Both the position numbers and the translations under genes were made by a program. 64,000 nt of DNA. It comes from Hoyosella levis. Lineage in GTDB: Bacteria; Actinomycetota; Actinomycetes; Mycobacteriales; Mycobacteriaceae. The stretch is taken from the NCBI RefSeq assembly GCF_026008515.1, contig NZ_BQYM01000004.1, positions 225,032 through 289,031 of the forward strand, written 5' to 3'. The notes under the pieces are model-generated. The model saw only the letters and a list, made by a program, of their open reading frames with translations. It was not told the DNA's origin and did no database searches. This document shows positions 44,132 to 52,599 of the stretch, piece after piece (positions within the stretch are counted from its first letter, which is position 1; every line of letters begins with the position of its first letter).

Positions 44132-46444
44132 CTAGCCAGCGTGCTGGGCAGCCTCCGCGCTGGCCGCGCGGCGCCGGATGCGGCGGGCTGCGGCGACGAG
44201 GTTGCGCAGCGAGGGCTCGAGCTGCCAGTGGTGCCGGGTCTTGAGGCCACCGTCGGGATTGGCCCATAGTCGCTCGGGCTCGATGGCTCGCACCGCGCGG
44301 GTGAGCAGCTCGTCGATCTCATCGATGTCGGGGATCCGCGCGGACCGGCTCTCGTACACGCCGGGCCCGACGCCACGAGTGAGGCCCGCTCCCTCGAGCG
44401 CATCGAGCACCCAGTAGAGGCTGCGCGTGGCGGAAACGATGTAGGTGACATCAGCATCGAGGTGCTCGATGGCCTCCACCACAGCGGAAACCCCGGACAG
44501 GCCGATGTGGGTGTGGATCTGCGTCTCGGGCTTGACCCCCGCGGTGGCGAGCTTGAAAGCGCCCACGGCCCATTCGAGGTATTCCTCGCGGCCCTCGGGG
44601 CGACGCGGCAGCAAGGTACGGATGGCAGGCTCGTCCACCTGGAGGATGGTGATGCCTGCTGCTTCGAGGTCGATGGTCTCGTCGCGCACGGCCAGCGCGA
44701 TCTGATTGACGGTCTCCTTCAGCGGCTGGTCCTCGCGGACGAAGGAGAATGCCAGCATCGTGACGGGCCCGGTGAGGATGGCCTTGACGGGCTTGTCGGT
44801 GAGCGACTGCGCGTAGCCGATCCATTCGAGGGTCATCGGGCGTGGCCGGGAGACGTCGCCGTAGAGGATGGGTGGTCGCACGCAGCGCGAGCCGTATACC
44901 TGCACCCAGCCATTGCGGGTGACGGCGAAGCCCTCGAGGAGCTCCGCGAAGTACTGGATCATGTCGTTGCGCTCGATCTCGCCGTGCACGAGCACGTCGA
45001 GGCCGATGTCCTCCTGCAGGGCGATCGCGTCCGCGATCTCGGCCTTGATGATCTCGACGTATTCCTCGTAGCTGAGGCGGTCCTGGCCGAGCTCGTACCG
45101 GGCCTGCTTGACCTTGCCCGATTGCGGGTAGGAGCCAAGGGTGGTGGTGGGCACGAGCGGCAGCGGCAGCGACGCCTGCTGGGCATCCTTGCGCTCGGCC
45201 CAAGGGGCGCGGTCATGGTCCTCCGGCTTGACCGCGGCCACGCGGGCCCGCACGGCCTCATCCGGGTTGATGGGGGCAAGCTCCCCTGCTTCCGACCATT
45301 TCTCGGGCTCGCCGTCCTTGAGGGCACGAGCAAGGGCGACGACCTCGCCGACCTTCTGCTTCGCGAACACGACGCGGTCCGCGACGGCGTCGGGCAGGTC
45401 GAACTCGGAGAGCACGTCCACGGGCACGTGCAGCAGGGTGCAGGAGGTAGAGACGACGATGTCGGGGATGACGGCTTGCAGCTCGCGCAGGTAGGCGAGG
45501 GTGGCGGGCTTGTCGGTCTTCCACACGTTGCGACCGCTGACCACGCCCGCGTAGATGCGCTTGCGGCGCAGGCCTGGGACCGCTGCGAGCTCCTCGGGGG
45601 CCCGGCGGCCGGCGATGAGGTCGAGCCCGATCGCCTCGACCTTGGAGGCAGCGAGGATGTCGAGCGCGGGGCCGAGATCACCATACTGGCCCGTGACGAG
45701 CAATCGAGGCCTGAGCCCGGCGAAACCGAGCACCTCGTACGCGCGGCGGAAGAGCTCCAGCTCAGCGTCGGTCCGCTCGAGGGTGAAGTAGGGCTCGTCG
45801 AGCTGCACGCAGGTGGTACCTGCCTTGACGAGCTGCTCGCACAGGTCGACGTAGGCGCGCAGCAGGGGCTCGAGCATGTCGAGCGGGGCGAAGTCCTCGG
45901 GCGCGCCGGCGGCAGCCTTGCTCATGAGCAGCAGCGTGACGGGTCCCATGACGACAGGCCGCAGCTCGATTCCCGAGGCGTTGCCACGCTTGATCTCGTC
46001 GATGATGTTGGTGGCATCAACGGAGAACTCCATGCCCGGCTCGATCTCCGGCTGGCGGTAGTAATAGTTGCTACTGATGAACTTGACCAGCTCGAGGGGC
46101 GGCTTGTCGGGCAGGCCCCGAGCCATCGTGAAGTACAGGTCGAGCGGGTTGAGCTGTTCCTTCAGCGCGGCGAACCGGCTTGGGACCATGCCAAACAGGA
46201 ACGCGGTGTCGAGCACGTGATCGTAGTAGGAGAAAGTGTTCCCCGGCACTTGGGACAAGCCGGTGGCGGCGAGCTCGCTCCAGGTTTGCTCCTGCAGTTC
46301 CCGGCCGATGGCCACGAGCTCGTCCTGCGTGATGCCGCCGTGCCAGTAGGAGTCGAGGGCGCGCTTGAGCTCGCGGCGCGGCCCGATGCGTGGATAGCCC
46401 AGGATGCTCGAGCGGTAGTCACTCATATGAGGGGAACTGGTCAT
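44132..46444 (-). CDS. metE: Cobalamin-independent methionine synthase homologue with altered zinc site
   Basis: A 770-residue two-barrel protein of the MetE family, which moves a methyl group from methyl-tetrahydrofolate polyglutamate to homocysteine. Many family motifs are kept: LGYPRIGPRRELKRALDSYW, VHGEIERNDMIQYFAE, YGSRCVRPPILYGDVSRP and KAILTGPVTMLAFSF. However, the zinc ligands are mostly lost. The His/Cys pair reads HTHIGLSG (His646 kept, the next ligand is Gly648), no Glu follows in the next strand (DADVTYIVSATRS), and the last cysteine is Gly732 in ANPDGGLKTR. Also KFISSNYYYRQPE replaces the usual KWFDTNYHY motif. It may have another methyl acceptor or be inactive. ATG 46444 or 46426 could be the start. 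Confidence 0.85.
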   Translation of the reverse strand: MTSSPHMSDYRSSILGYPRIGPRRELKRALDSYWHGGITQDELVAIGRELQEQTWSELAATGLSQVPGNTFSYYDHVLDTAFLFGMVPSRFAALKEQLNPLDLYFTMARGLPDKPPLELVKFISSNYYYRQPEIEPGMEFSVDATNIIDEIKRGNASGIELRPVVMGPVTLLLMSKAAAGAPEDFAPLDMLEPLLRAYVDLCEQLVKAGTTCVQLDEPYFTLERTDAELELFRRAYEVLGFAGLRPRLLVTGQYGDLGPALDILAASKVEAIGLDLIAGRRAPEELAAVPGLRRKRIYAGVVSGRNVWKTDKPATLAYLRELQAVIPDIVVSTSCTLLHVPVDVLSEFDLPDAVADRVVFAKQKVGEVVALARALKDGEPEKWSEAGELAPINPDEAVRARVAAVKPEDHDRAPWAERKDAQQASLPLPLVPTTTLGSYPQSGKVKQARYELGQDRLSYEEYVEIIKAEIADAIALQEDIGLDVLVHGEIERNDMIQYFAELLEGFAVTRNGWVQVYGSRCVRPPILYGDVSRPRPMTLEWIGYAQSLTDKPVKAILTGPVTMLAFSFVREDQPLKETVNQIALAVRDETIDLEAAGITILQVDEPAIRTLLPRRPEGREEYLEWAVGAFKLATAGVKPETQIHTHIGLSGVSAVVEAIEHLDADVTYIVSATRSLYWVLDALEGAGLTRGVGPGVYESRSARIPDIDEIDELLTRAVRAIEPERLWANPDGGLKTRHHWQLEPSLRNLVAAARRIRRRAASAEAAQHAG

Positions 46445-46470
46445 TCCTGCCTAAACCTTTCCTGCGCCGC

Positions 46471-46507
46471 TGACCGGCCCCCCGAGGAAGGAGTGCGTGG
46501 CCGGTCA
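46471..46507 (-). other. Hairpin in the metE leader
   Basis: TGACCGGCC / GGCCGGTCA, perfect 9-bp arms with a 19-nt loop, 27-63 bp upstream of the metE start. It could act in control of metE, but no SAM or B12 riboswitch consensus is complete around it. Confidence 0.45.
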
Positions 46508-46555
46508 CTCTGTGCTCGGTGCAACCCTACTGCGAAACCGCGCTGGAGAGACAGG

Positions 46556-46595
46556 AAGGGGTGCGGACTTTCGCGAGGAAAGCGCCGCACCCCTT
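46556..46595 (-). terminator. Terminator after the 3-hydroxyacyl-CoA dehydrogenase gene
   Basis: An 11-bp perfect stem AAGGGGTGCGG / CCGCACCCCTT whose loop holds a second CTTTC/GAAAG hairpin. It lies 15 bp past the dehydrogenase stop and is followed by a pyrimidine-rich stretch on the minus strand. Confidence 0.7.
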
Positions 46596-46609
46596 GGCCT
46601 GGTCCTGAA

Positions 46610-47536
46610 TTACTTGGCGGACGGTCGCCCTGAAGCCGGGTACTGGTAGAAACCGTGCCCGGTCTTCTTGCCCACTCGTCCCGCTTCCACCATGCGCAGC
46701 AGCAGTGGCGGCGGCGAGTAGAGGGGCTCCTTGAACTCCTCGTACATCGAGTCGGCGATCGCCTTGATCGTGTCGAGTCCCACGAGGTCGCTCAGCGCGA
46801 GCGGCCCCATCGGGTGCGCGAGACCGAGGACGATGGCCTTGTCGATGTCCTCCACGGTCGCGAACCCGGACTCCACCATGCGAATGGCGGAGAGCAAGTA
46901 CGGGACGAGGAGGGCGTTGACCACGAAGCCGGAGCGGTCAGCAGATCGAACGACCTGCTTGCCGAGGACGTCGCGGGCGAAGGAATCCGCCCGCTCGGAC
47001 ACCTCGGTGCTCGTCATCAATGTGGTGACCAGCTCGACCAGGGGCAGCACGGGCACCGGGTTGAAGAAGTGCATTCCGACAACGCGCTCGGAGTGCTTGG
47101 TGGCCATGCCGAGCTTCATGATCGGGATGGACGAGGTGTTCGAGGCGAGGACGGCCCTCGGGTCGGTGACGATCCGGTCGAGCTCCGCGAAGATCGCGGT
47201 CTTGACCTTCTCGTCCTCGAGCACTGCCTCCACGACAAGCTGACGATCCGCGAAGTCACCGAGATCGGAGGTGAAGCGAAGCCGCCAGGCGGCCTGCTCG
47301 CGCTCGCGCTCGGTGATCTTCCCGCTGCTCACGCCACGGTCAAGCGATCGGAGGATCCGCGCCCGGCCCGCAGCAGCGAGTTCCCGGGTCTGCTCGAACA
47401 CCAGCACGTCGACGTGTGCGCGGGCGCACACCTCTGCGATACCAGCACCCATCTGCCCGGCGCCGATAACACCTACACGCGAGATCTTGTCTCCGGCGCC
47501 TGCCTTGGAGGCGGGAGTGTCAGCTTGGCCGGGCAT
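46610..47536 (-). CDS. fadB2: 3-hydroxybutyryl-CoA dehydrogenase
   Basis: NAD(P)-dependent oxidoreductase of the 3-hydroxyacyl-CoA dehydrogenase family, interconverting acetoacetyl-CoA and 3-hydroxybutyryl-CoA. The 308-residue protein has VGVIGAGQMGAGIAEVCARA, the substrate motif ASNTSSIPIMKL, HFFNPVPVLPLVE with the catalytic His, and DRSGFVVNALLVPYL. Its start overlaps the aceA stop (TGATG), so the two are co-translated, matching the aceA-fadB2 pairing of M. tuberculosis (icl1-fadB2). Confidence 0.93.
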   Translation of the reverse strand: MPGQADTPASKAGAGDKISRVGVIGAGQMGAGIAEVCARAHVDVLVFEQTRELAAAGRARILRSLDRGVSSGKITEREREQAAWRLRFTSDLGDFADRQLVVEAVLEDEKVKTAIFAELDRIVTDPRAVLASNTSSIPIMKLGMATKHSERVVGMHFFNPVPVLPLVELVTTLMTSTEVSERADSFARDVLGKQVVRSADRSGFVVNALLVPYLLSAIRMVESGFATVEDIDKAIVLGLAHPMGPLALSDLVGLDTIKAIADSMYEEFKEPLYSPPPLLLRMVEAGRVGKKTGHGFYQYPASGRPSAK

Positions 47537-48822
47537 CAGTGGAACTGGCCTTCTTCGGTCGAGCCCTTCAGCGCCGCGGTGGAGGTGTTCGGGTCGACCG
47601 TGGTGGCGATCTGGTCGAAGTAGCCGGCGCCGACCTCACGCTGGTGCCTGGTGGCGGTGTAGCCACGCGACTCGGACGCGAACTCGCGCTCCTGCAGGTC
47701 GACGTAGGCGGTCATGCCCTCGCGGGCGTAGCCGTAGGCCAGGTCGAACATGGAGTAGTTGAGCGCGTGGAAGCCCGCGAGGGTGATGAACTGGAACTTG
47801 AAGCCCATGGCTCCGAGCTCGCGCTGGAACTTCGCGATGGTCGCGTCGTCGAGGTGCTTGCGCCAGTTGAAGGAGGGCGAGCAGTTGTACGACAGCAGCT
47901 GGTCGGGGAAGTCAGCCTTGACAGCCTCGGCGAACTTCTTGGCGACCTCGAGGTCCGGAACGCCGGTCTCCATCCAGATCATGTCGGCGTAGGGAGCGTA
48001 TGCCTTCGCGCGGGCGATGCAGGGCTCGATGCCGTTCTTGACGTTGTAGAAGCCCTCGGCGGTGCGCTCGCCGGTGATGAACGGCTTGTCGCGCTCGTCC
48101 ACATCGGAGGTGATGAGGGTGGCGGCCTCGGCATCGGTGCGCGCGATGACCAGGGTGGACGCGTTCGAGACATCAGCCGCGAGACGTGCCGAGGTCAGGG
48201 TGCGGATGTGCTGCTGGGTGGGGATGAGCACCTTGCCACCGAGGTGGCCGCACTTCTTCTCCGAGGCGAGCTGGTCCTCCCAGTGGGAGCCAGCGGCGCC
48301 GGCGGCGATCATGGCCTTCTGCAGCTCGTAGACGTTGAGCGCGCCACCGAAGCCGGCCTCGCCGTCGGCAACGATCGGCACGAGCCAGTTGTCGATGGAG
48401 GTGTCGCCCTCGACGCGGGAGATCTCGTCGGCACGGAGCAGCGCGTTGTTGATGCGGCGCACCACGGCGGGGACCGAGTTGGCCGGGTAGAGGCTCTGGT
48501 CCGGGTAGGTGTGGCCGGAGAGGTTCGCATCACCGGCGACCTGCCAGCCGGAGAGGTAGATGGCCTTGAGGCCAGCGCGGACCTGCTGCACGGCCATGTT
48601 GCCGGTGAGGGCGCCGAGCGCGTTGATGTAGCCGTCGCCGTTCACGCCCTCCCAGAGGATCTCGGCGCCGCGGCGAGCGAGGGTGGGGTCCTCGACGACC
48701 GAGCCCTGCAGCTCCGCGACCTGCTCGGCGGTGTACTCGCGGGTGATCCCCTTCCAGCGCGGGTTGGTGTCCCAGTCCTGCTGAATCTCAGCAGCGGTAC
48801 GTGGCTTACCGACGTTAGACAT
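47536..48822 (-). CDS. aceA: Isocitrate lyase
   Basis: First enzyme of the glyoxylate shunt; it splits isocitrate to glyoxylate and succinate so that cells can grow on acetate or fatty acids. The 428-residue length is that of the short ICL1 type. The catalytic motif KKCGHLGGK has the active Cys at position 191; [15 protein letters not shown] and [15 protein letters not shown] are also conserved. GGAG precedes the ATG. Divergent from ramB, its expected regulator. Confidence 0.97.
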   Translation of the reverse strand: MSNVGKPRTAAEIQQDWDTNPRWKGITREYTAEQVAELQGSVVEDPTLARRGAEILWEGVNGDGYINALGALTGNMAVQQVRAGLKAIYLSGWQVAGDANLSGHTYPDQSLYPANSVPAVVRRINNALLRADEISRVEGDTSIDNWLVPIVADGEAGFGGALNVYELQKAMIAAGAAGSHWEDQLASEKKCGHLGGKVLIPTQQHIRTLTSARLAADVSNASTLVIARTDAEAATLITSDVDERDKPFITGERTAEGFYNVKNGIEPCIARAKAYAPYADMIWMETGVPDLEVAKKFAEAVKADFPDQLLSYNCSPSFNWRKHLDDATIAKFQRELGAMGFKFQFITLAGFHALNYSMFDLAYGYAREGMTAYVDLQEREFASESRGYTATRHQREVGAGYFDQIATTVDPNTSTAALKGSTEEGQFH

Positions 48823-49229
48823 CGACGCTCCAGTTTCTCTGTGTCTGTAGTCCTGGCGATGACCGAGCGGCCAAGCCGCTCCGTGAATTCCCTGTTACGG
48901 GGCCTCACGCCGCTCCGTGCTTCGCAGCGGTGCATCCCATCGGATCTGTTACCTCTCTGACAATGCCACACATTAAAGTCGCAGGTCTACCACTTGCAAG
49001 TGCCAATCTTGGCTAGCTTTTCCAAGCGTTCTGCAAATCTTGCGAAGATAGGGCTGGCCAGTCAGGAAAAAAACCGTACGAGCGTTACGTTAGCGCAGGT
49101 GAGCGATCTGCCCCGCTGCGCCCCGGCCAGCGCCAGCACCGACCGAGCCTCCAGCGGGCTGTGAGAGCATTCACACCTGCCAGGCGGACCGCCCTCGCAC
49201 CCTGGGCCCCTCCTGTCTAGCCTGGAAGC
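48823..49229. other. aceA-ramB divergent control region
   Basis: This 407-bp gap has no reading frame I trust. It contains the candidate aceA promoter, two TTTGCAAA-like sites (CTGCAAA and CTTGCGAA, 49029-49047) that resemble corynebacterial RamB targets, a run of A near 49066, and TAGCCT (49218-49223), which lies six bases before the ramB start and may give a leaderless ramB message. Confidence 0.55.
48970..49002 (-). promoter_or_regulatory. Candidate aceA promoter and operator
   Basis: On the minus strand TTGCAA (48994-48999) and TAATGT (48970-48975) are 18 bp apart and form a plausible promoter. The -35 lies inside the perfect 12-bp palindrome CACTTGCAAGTG (48991-49002), which contains the TTGCAA core of RamB-type sites, so a bound regulator would cover the -35. 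Confidence 0.5.
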
Positions 49230-50702
49230 GTGGCGAAGACATTCGTGGGAGCCCGGTTGCGACAACTGCGGGCCGAGCGCGGCCTCACGCAGGTCGAGCT
49301 CGCCAAGACGCTGGGCATCTCCCCCAGCTATCTCAACCAGATCGAGCATGACGTCCGCCCGCTCACCGTGCCCGTGCTGCTGCGCATCACCGAGATGTTC
49401 GGGGTCGACGCCACGTTCTTCGCGTCCCAGGACACCACTCGCCTCATGGCCGAGGTCCGCGAGGTCCTCCTCGACGGGGAGGTCGGCGTGGATGCCGATG
49501 CCCAGGAGGTCGCCAGCCTCGTCCAGTCCCACCCGCTCATCGCCCGGTCCCTGGTGAACCTCCACCGCCGCTACCGCAACACCACCTCCCAGCTCGCCGC
49601 CGCCACCGCCGACCGGTTCAACGACGGCAGCGGGTCCGCCACGATCAGCATGCCGCACGAGGAGGTGCGCGACTTCTTCTACTCGTGGCAGAACTACTTC
49701 CACGAGCTCGATACCGCCGCCGAGCAACTCACCACCCGCATGCGCATGCACCATGCCGACGTGCGGCGCGAGATCGCCCGCCGCCTCGAGACCACCCATG
49801 ACGTGCAGATACGCAAGCGCATCGACCTCGGCGACTCCGTCCTGCACCGGTTCGACCCCAAGACCAGGGTGCTCGAGATCTCCACGCACCTCTCCTCCGG
49901 CCAGCAGGTGTTCAAGTTCGCCACCGAGCTCGCCTACCTCGAGCGCGGCGACCTGCTCGACGAGCTGGTCGAGCAAGGGAACTTCCGCTCCGAGGCCGCC
50001 CAGCGCCTCGCGCGCATCAGCCTCGCCAAGTACTTCGCCGCGGCCACGATCCTGCCCTACAAGCAGTTCCACGAGGTCGCCGAGGACTTCCGGTACGACA
50101 TCGAGCGGCTCTCCGCGTTCTACGCGGTCAGCTTCGAGTCGATCTGCCACCGGCTGTCCACCCTCCAGCGTCCCAACCTGCGCGGAGTGCCCTTCTCGTT
50201 CGTGCGCGTGGACCGGGCCGGCAACATGTCCAAGCGGCAGTCCGCCACCGGGTTCCACTTCTCCTCCACGGGCGGAACGTGCCCGCTGTGGAACGTCTAC
50301 GAGACCTTCGCCTATCCCGGCAAGATCATGCGGCAGATCGCGGAGATGCCCGACAAGCGCCGATACCTGTGGATCGCCCGCACCGTGGAGCGGCGCGCGG
50401 CCCGCTACGGGCAACCCGGCAAGACCTTCGCGATCGGGCTCGGCTGCGAGCTTCGCCACGCGGGCCGCACCGTCTACTCGGATGGCCTCGATATCGGCAG
50501 CGGCGGCATTGCCACTCCCATCGGCGTGGGATGCCGGATCTGCGAGCGGGAACGCTGCCCGCAGCGGGCCTTCCCCACCATCGGCAAGGACGTCGATCTC
50601 GACGAGCACCACAGCATGATCGCGCCCTACGTGATCCAGGGCTCGGGGCAGCCCGGCCCGACCGAGCGCATCCCCGATGAGGAGTTCGCGCCCCATCTGT
50701 GA
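49230..50702 (+). CDS. ramB: Acetate metabolism regulator RamB
   Basis: A 490-residue XRE-type regulator. Its N-terminal helix-turn-helix is RLRQLRAERGLTQVELAKTL with LGISPSYLNQIE, followed by an IrrE-like section and the C-terminal short-chain fatty acyl regulator domain with Cys-rich motifs (TGGTCPLWNVYETF, GVGCRICERERCPQRAFP). In corynebacteria and mycobacteria RamB controls isocitrate lyase and its own gene. Position next to aceA supports the call. GTG 49230 is used. Confidence 0.93.
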   Translation: MAKTFVGARLRQLRAERGLTQVELAKTLGISPSYLNQIEHDVRPLTVPVLLRITEMFGVDATFFASQDTTRLMAEVREVLLDGEVGVDADAQEVASLVQSHPLIARSLVNLHRRYRNTTSQLAAATADRFNDGSGSATISMPHEEVRDFFYSWQNYFHELDTAAEQLTTRMRMHHADVRREIARRLETTHDVQIRKRIDLGDSVLHRFDPKTRVLEISTHLSSGQQVFKFATELAYLERGDLLDELVEQGNFRSEAAQRLARISLAKYFAAATILPYKQFHEVAEDFRYDIERLSAFYAVSFESICHRLSTLQRPNLRGVPFSFVRVDRAGNMSKRQSATGFHFSSTGGTCPLWNVYETFAYPGKIMRQIAEMPDKRRYLWIARTVERRAARYGQPGKTFAIGLGCELRHAGRTVYSDGLDIGSGGIATPIGVGCRICERERCPQRAFPTIGKDVDLDEHHSMIAPYVIQGSGQPGPTERIPDEEFAPHL

Positions 50703-50734
50703 CGAGCAGCGGGCGCGCCGTGTCCTGATAGAGC

Positions 50735-50750
50735 ATTGATCGCGATCACA
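50735..50750. promoter_or_regulatory. CRP/GlxR-like site upstream of the small gene
   Basis: ATTGA-TCGCGA-TCACA matches the CRP/GlxR consensus TGTGA-N6-TCACA fully in one half and 3 of 5 in the other; its core TGATCGCGATCA is a perfect palindrome. It lies about 110 bp before the 44-codon gene and about 30 bp past ramB. A TATCCT hexamer at 50755 could be a -10. Confidence 0.4.
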
Positions 50751-50858
50751 TCTTTATCCTCCAGCCATCCCGCCAGCGGCCGCCCCGCCTATGGTGGACC
50801 CGACCAGTCCCGGCCATTCGCGTGGTGCCGGGCTCACGCTCAACGCTAGGGGAACCCC

Positions 50859-50993
50859 ATGCTCGCCACTTTCATCGGCATGCTCGCTGATTTCGGCCAG
50901 TTCATCCAGGACAATGGCGGTCGCGGTGATTTCGCGAACCTCGACGTCGTCCTCGGCGCCTTCGAGGAGCAGGTCTCGATGTTCGGCTCCTGA
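50859..50993 (+). CDS. 44-residue acidic amphipathic peptide (PorA/PorH-like candidate)
   Basis: A complete small gene too short for most gene finders. ATG 50859 follows AGGGGAACCCC, the stop is TGA 50993, and a canonical terminator begins 15 bp later, so it has the anatomy of a monocistronic gene. The peptide begins MLATFIGMLADFGQFIQ and ends VVLGAFEEQVSMFGS. There is no signal peptide. It carries six acidic residues and one Arg (22). Hydrophobic residues fall at 5, 9, 12 and 16 and again at 25, 28, 32, 35, 39 and 42, the spacing of two amphipathic helices joined by a Gly-rich turn. Corynebacterial PorA and PorH have the same size, charge and lack of signal, and form pores in the mycolate outer membrane. 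The homology is not proven. Confidence 0.6.
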   Translation: MLATFIGMLADFGQFIQDNGGRGDFANLDVVLGAFEEQVSMFGS

Positions 50994-51007
50994 TCCAGCT
51001 TCTCAAG

Positions 51008-51040
51008 GCGGCGGTCCCCTTCCCGGGGGCCGCCGCTTTG
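51008..51040 (+). terminator. Rho-independent terminator of the 44-codon gene
   Basis: A GC-rich stem CGGCGGTCCCC / GGGGGCCGCCG with a 5-nt loop, then CTTTG. It lies 15 bp past the stop of the small gene. Confidence 0.8.
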
Positions 51041-51117
51041 TCGCTGCGCCAGCCTCTTTCGCTGCTCGCCCCGCCGCAGAGGCCGGGGGCGCCGCGAATG
51101 CCAGGTTTTACCCCTGT

Positions 51118-51164
51118 GTAACCGGGATTCATGTCGCCGTGACGAGCAGACACGTTGCCGAAAC
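51118..51164 (+). promoter_or_regulatory. Possible nitrogen-regulator half-sites upstream of urtA
   Basis: GTAAC (51118), GTGAC (51139), GACAC (51149) and GAAAC (51160) resemble the half-sites of actinobacterial GlnR boxes, with 10-11 bp and 21 bp periods. They lie about 95-140 bp before urtA. The match is loose. The rest of the 556-bp gap between ramB and urtA holds the small gene and its terminator. Confidence 0.3.
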
Positions 51165-51258
51165 AGCCACTCCCTAGCGTTCCCTTCACCGGATCGGTGC
51201 GGCACTCGCTACGCCGCGCTCACCCCGCCCCAGTGACTCGGAACGAAAGGTGCGTTGA

Positions 51259-52515
51259 ATGAGGCTTACCAAGCGCGGGGTCGCCGCCCCCACCGCTATC
51301 GTGGCGGCCGGACTCCTGCTCACGGCATGCGGAAGCCGTGCCGGGGACGACACGACCTTCGCCGCGGTTGAATCCTGCGTCGATGCTTCCGGCGACACCA
51401 TCAAGGTGGGCTCGCTCAACTCGTTGACCGGCACCATGGCCATCAGCGAGGTCACCGTCCGCGATTCCATCGCGCTCGCGGTCGACCAGATCAACGCCGA
51501 TGGCGGCGTCATGGGCAAGCAGATCGAGGTCGTGGGCGAGGACGGCGCCTCCGATCCCGCGAAGTTCCGGGAGAAGGCCGAGAAGCTCGTTCGCGATGAT
51601 TGCGTCGCCGCCGTGTTCGGTGGCTGGACCTCCGCGAGCCGCAAGGCCATGCTGCCGGTCTTCGAGTCCAACAACGCGCTCCTGTACTACCCCGTGCAGT
51701 ACGAGGGCCTCGAATCATCGCCGAACATCTTCTACAGCGGCGCGACCACCAACCAGCAGATCGTCCCCGCCCTCGGCTACCTGAAGGAACAGGGCATCAC
51801 GTCGATCTATCTCGTGGGCAGCGACTACGTCTTCCCGCGCACCGCCAACGACATCATCAAGGCCTACGCCGCCGCCAACGGCATCGAGGTCCTCGGCGAG
51901 GACTACGTGCCGCTCAGCGGCTCCGCGGACTTCTCCACCATCCTCAACAAGGTGCGCTCGGCCCAGCCCGACGCCATCTTCAACACCCTCAACGGCGATG
52001 CCAACGTCGCGTTCTTCAACGAGTACGCCAACGTGGGCCTCGAGGCCGCCAGCACCCCGGTGATGTCGGTGTCCATCGCCGAGGAAGAGGTCGCGAGCAT
52101 CGGTGTCAACAACATCGAGGGCCAGCTGACCGCCTGGAACTACTACCAGACCGTCGACACCCCCGAGAATGCCGCGTTCGTCGCCGCCTACAAGGATCGC
52201 TACGGGCAGTCGAAGCCCACCTCCGACCCCATGGAGGCCGCCTACACCTCGGTGTTCCTGTGGCGCGCCAGCGTCGAGGAAGCAGGATCGTTCGACGTCG
52301 ACGCGGTCCGTGACTCCGCCGGTGGCGTGTCCTTCGATGCGCCCGAGGGCACCGTCGTGATCGACGGCGAGAACAACCACCTCACCAAGACCTCCCGCAT
52401 CGGCGTCATCAACGCGGAAGGCCTCATCGACACCGTCTGGGAATCCGATGGCCCCATCGATCCCGATCCCTACCTGACCTCATACGACTGGGCCGAAGGG
52501 CTCGGCGGCAACTAG
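51259..52515 (+). CDS. urtA: Urea ABC transporter substrate-binding lipoprotein
   Basis: A 418-residue periplasmic-binding-type lipoprotein of the UrtA family that binds urea (or short amides) outside the membrane. The signal ends with lipobox LTAC, Cys24. Conserved UrtA stretches include [31 protein letters not shown] and [21 protein letters not shown] precedes the ATG. It is followed by a strong hairpin before urtB, which may let the binding protein be made in excess of the permease. Confidence 0.93.
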   Translation: MRLTKRGVAAPTAIVAAGLLLTACGSRAGDDTTFAAVESCVDASGDTIKVGSLNSLTGTMAISEVTVRDSIALAVDQINADGGVMGKQIEVVGEDGASDPAKFREKAEKLVRDDCVAAVFGGWTSASRKAMLPVFESNNALLYYPVQYEGLESSPNIFYSGATTNQQIVPALGYLKEQGITSIYLVGSDYVFPRTANDIIKAYAAANGIEVLGEDYVPLSGSADFSTILNKVRSAQPDAIFNTLNGDANVAFFNEYANVGLEAASTPVMSVSIAEEEVASIGVNNIEGQLTAWNYYQTVDTPENAAFVAAYKDRYGQSKPTSDPMEAAYTSVFLWRASVEEAGSFDVDAVRDSAGGVSFDAPEGTVVIDGENNHLTKTSRIGVINAEGLIDTVWESDGPIDPDPYLTSYDWAEGLGGN

Positions 52516-52524
52516 CCCCGCCTC

Positions 52525-52556
52525 GCGGGCCCGCGCCCATCACGGCGCGGGCCCGC
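52525..52556 (+). other. Strong hairpin between urtA and urtB
   Basis: Perfect 13-bp arms GCGGGCCCGCGCC / GGCGCGGGCCCGC with a 6-nt loop, 10 bp past the urtA stop. No T-run follows, so it more likely shields urtA mRNA or weakens read-through than stops all transcription. Confidence 0.65.
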
Positions 52557-52599
52557 TCCCGTGCCACCCCACCCCTCACAGGAAGGACTGGGAAACGCG

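Noticed and set aside
46445..46609. SAM-IV-type riboswitch upstream of metE
   Set aside because: The leader contains TGACCGGCC, which recalls part of the SAM-IV consensus, but the other conserved helices and the pseudoknot strand are missing.
44462..46633. 723-codon plus-strand frame opposite metE
   Set aside because: Antisense shadow of metE with no homologous motif and no start signal.
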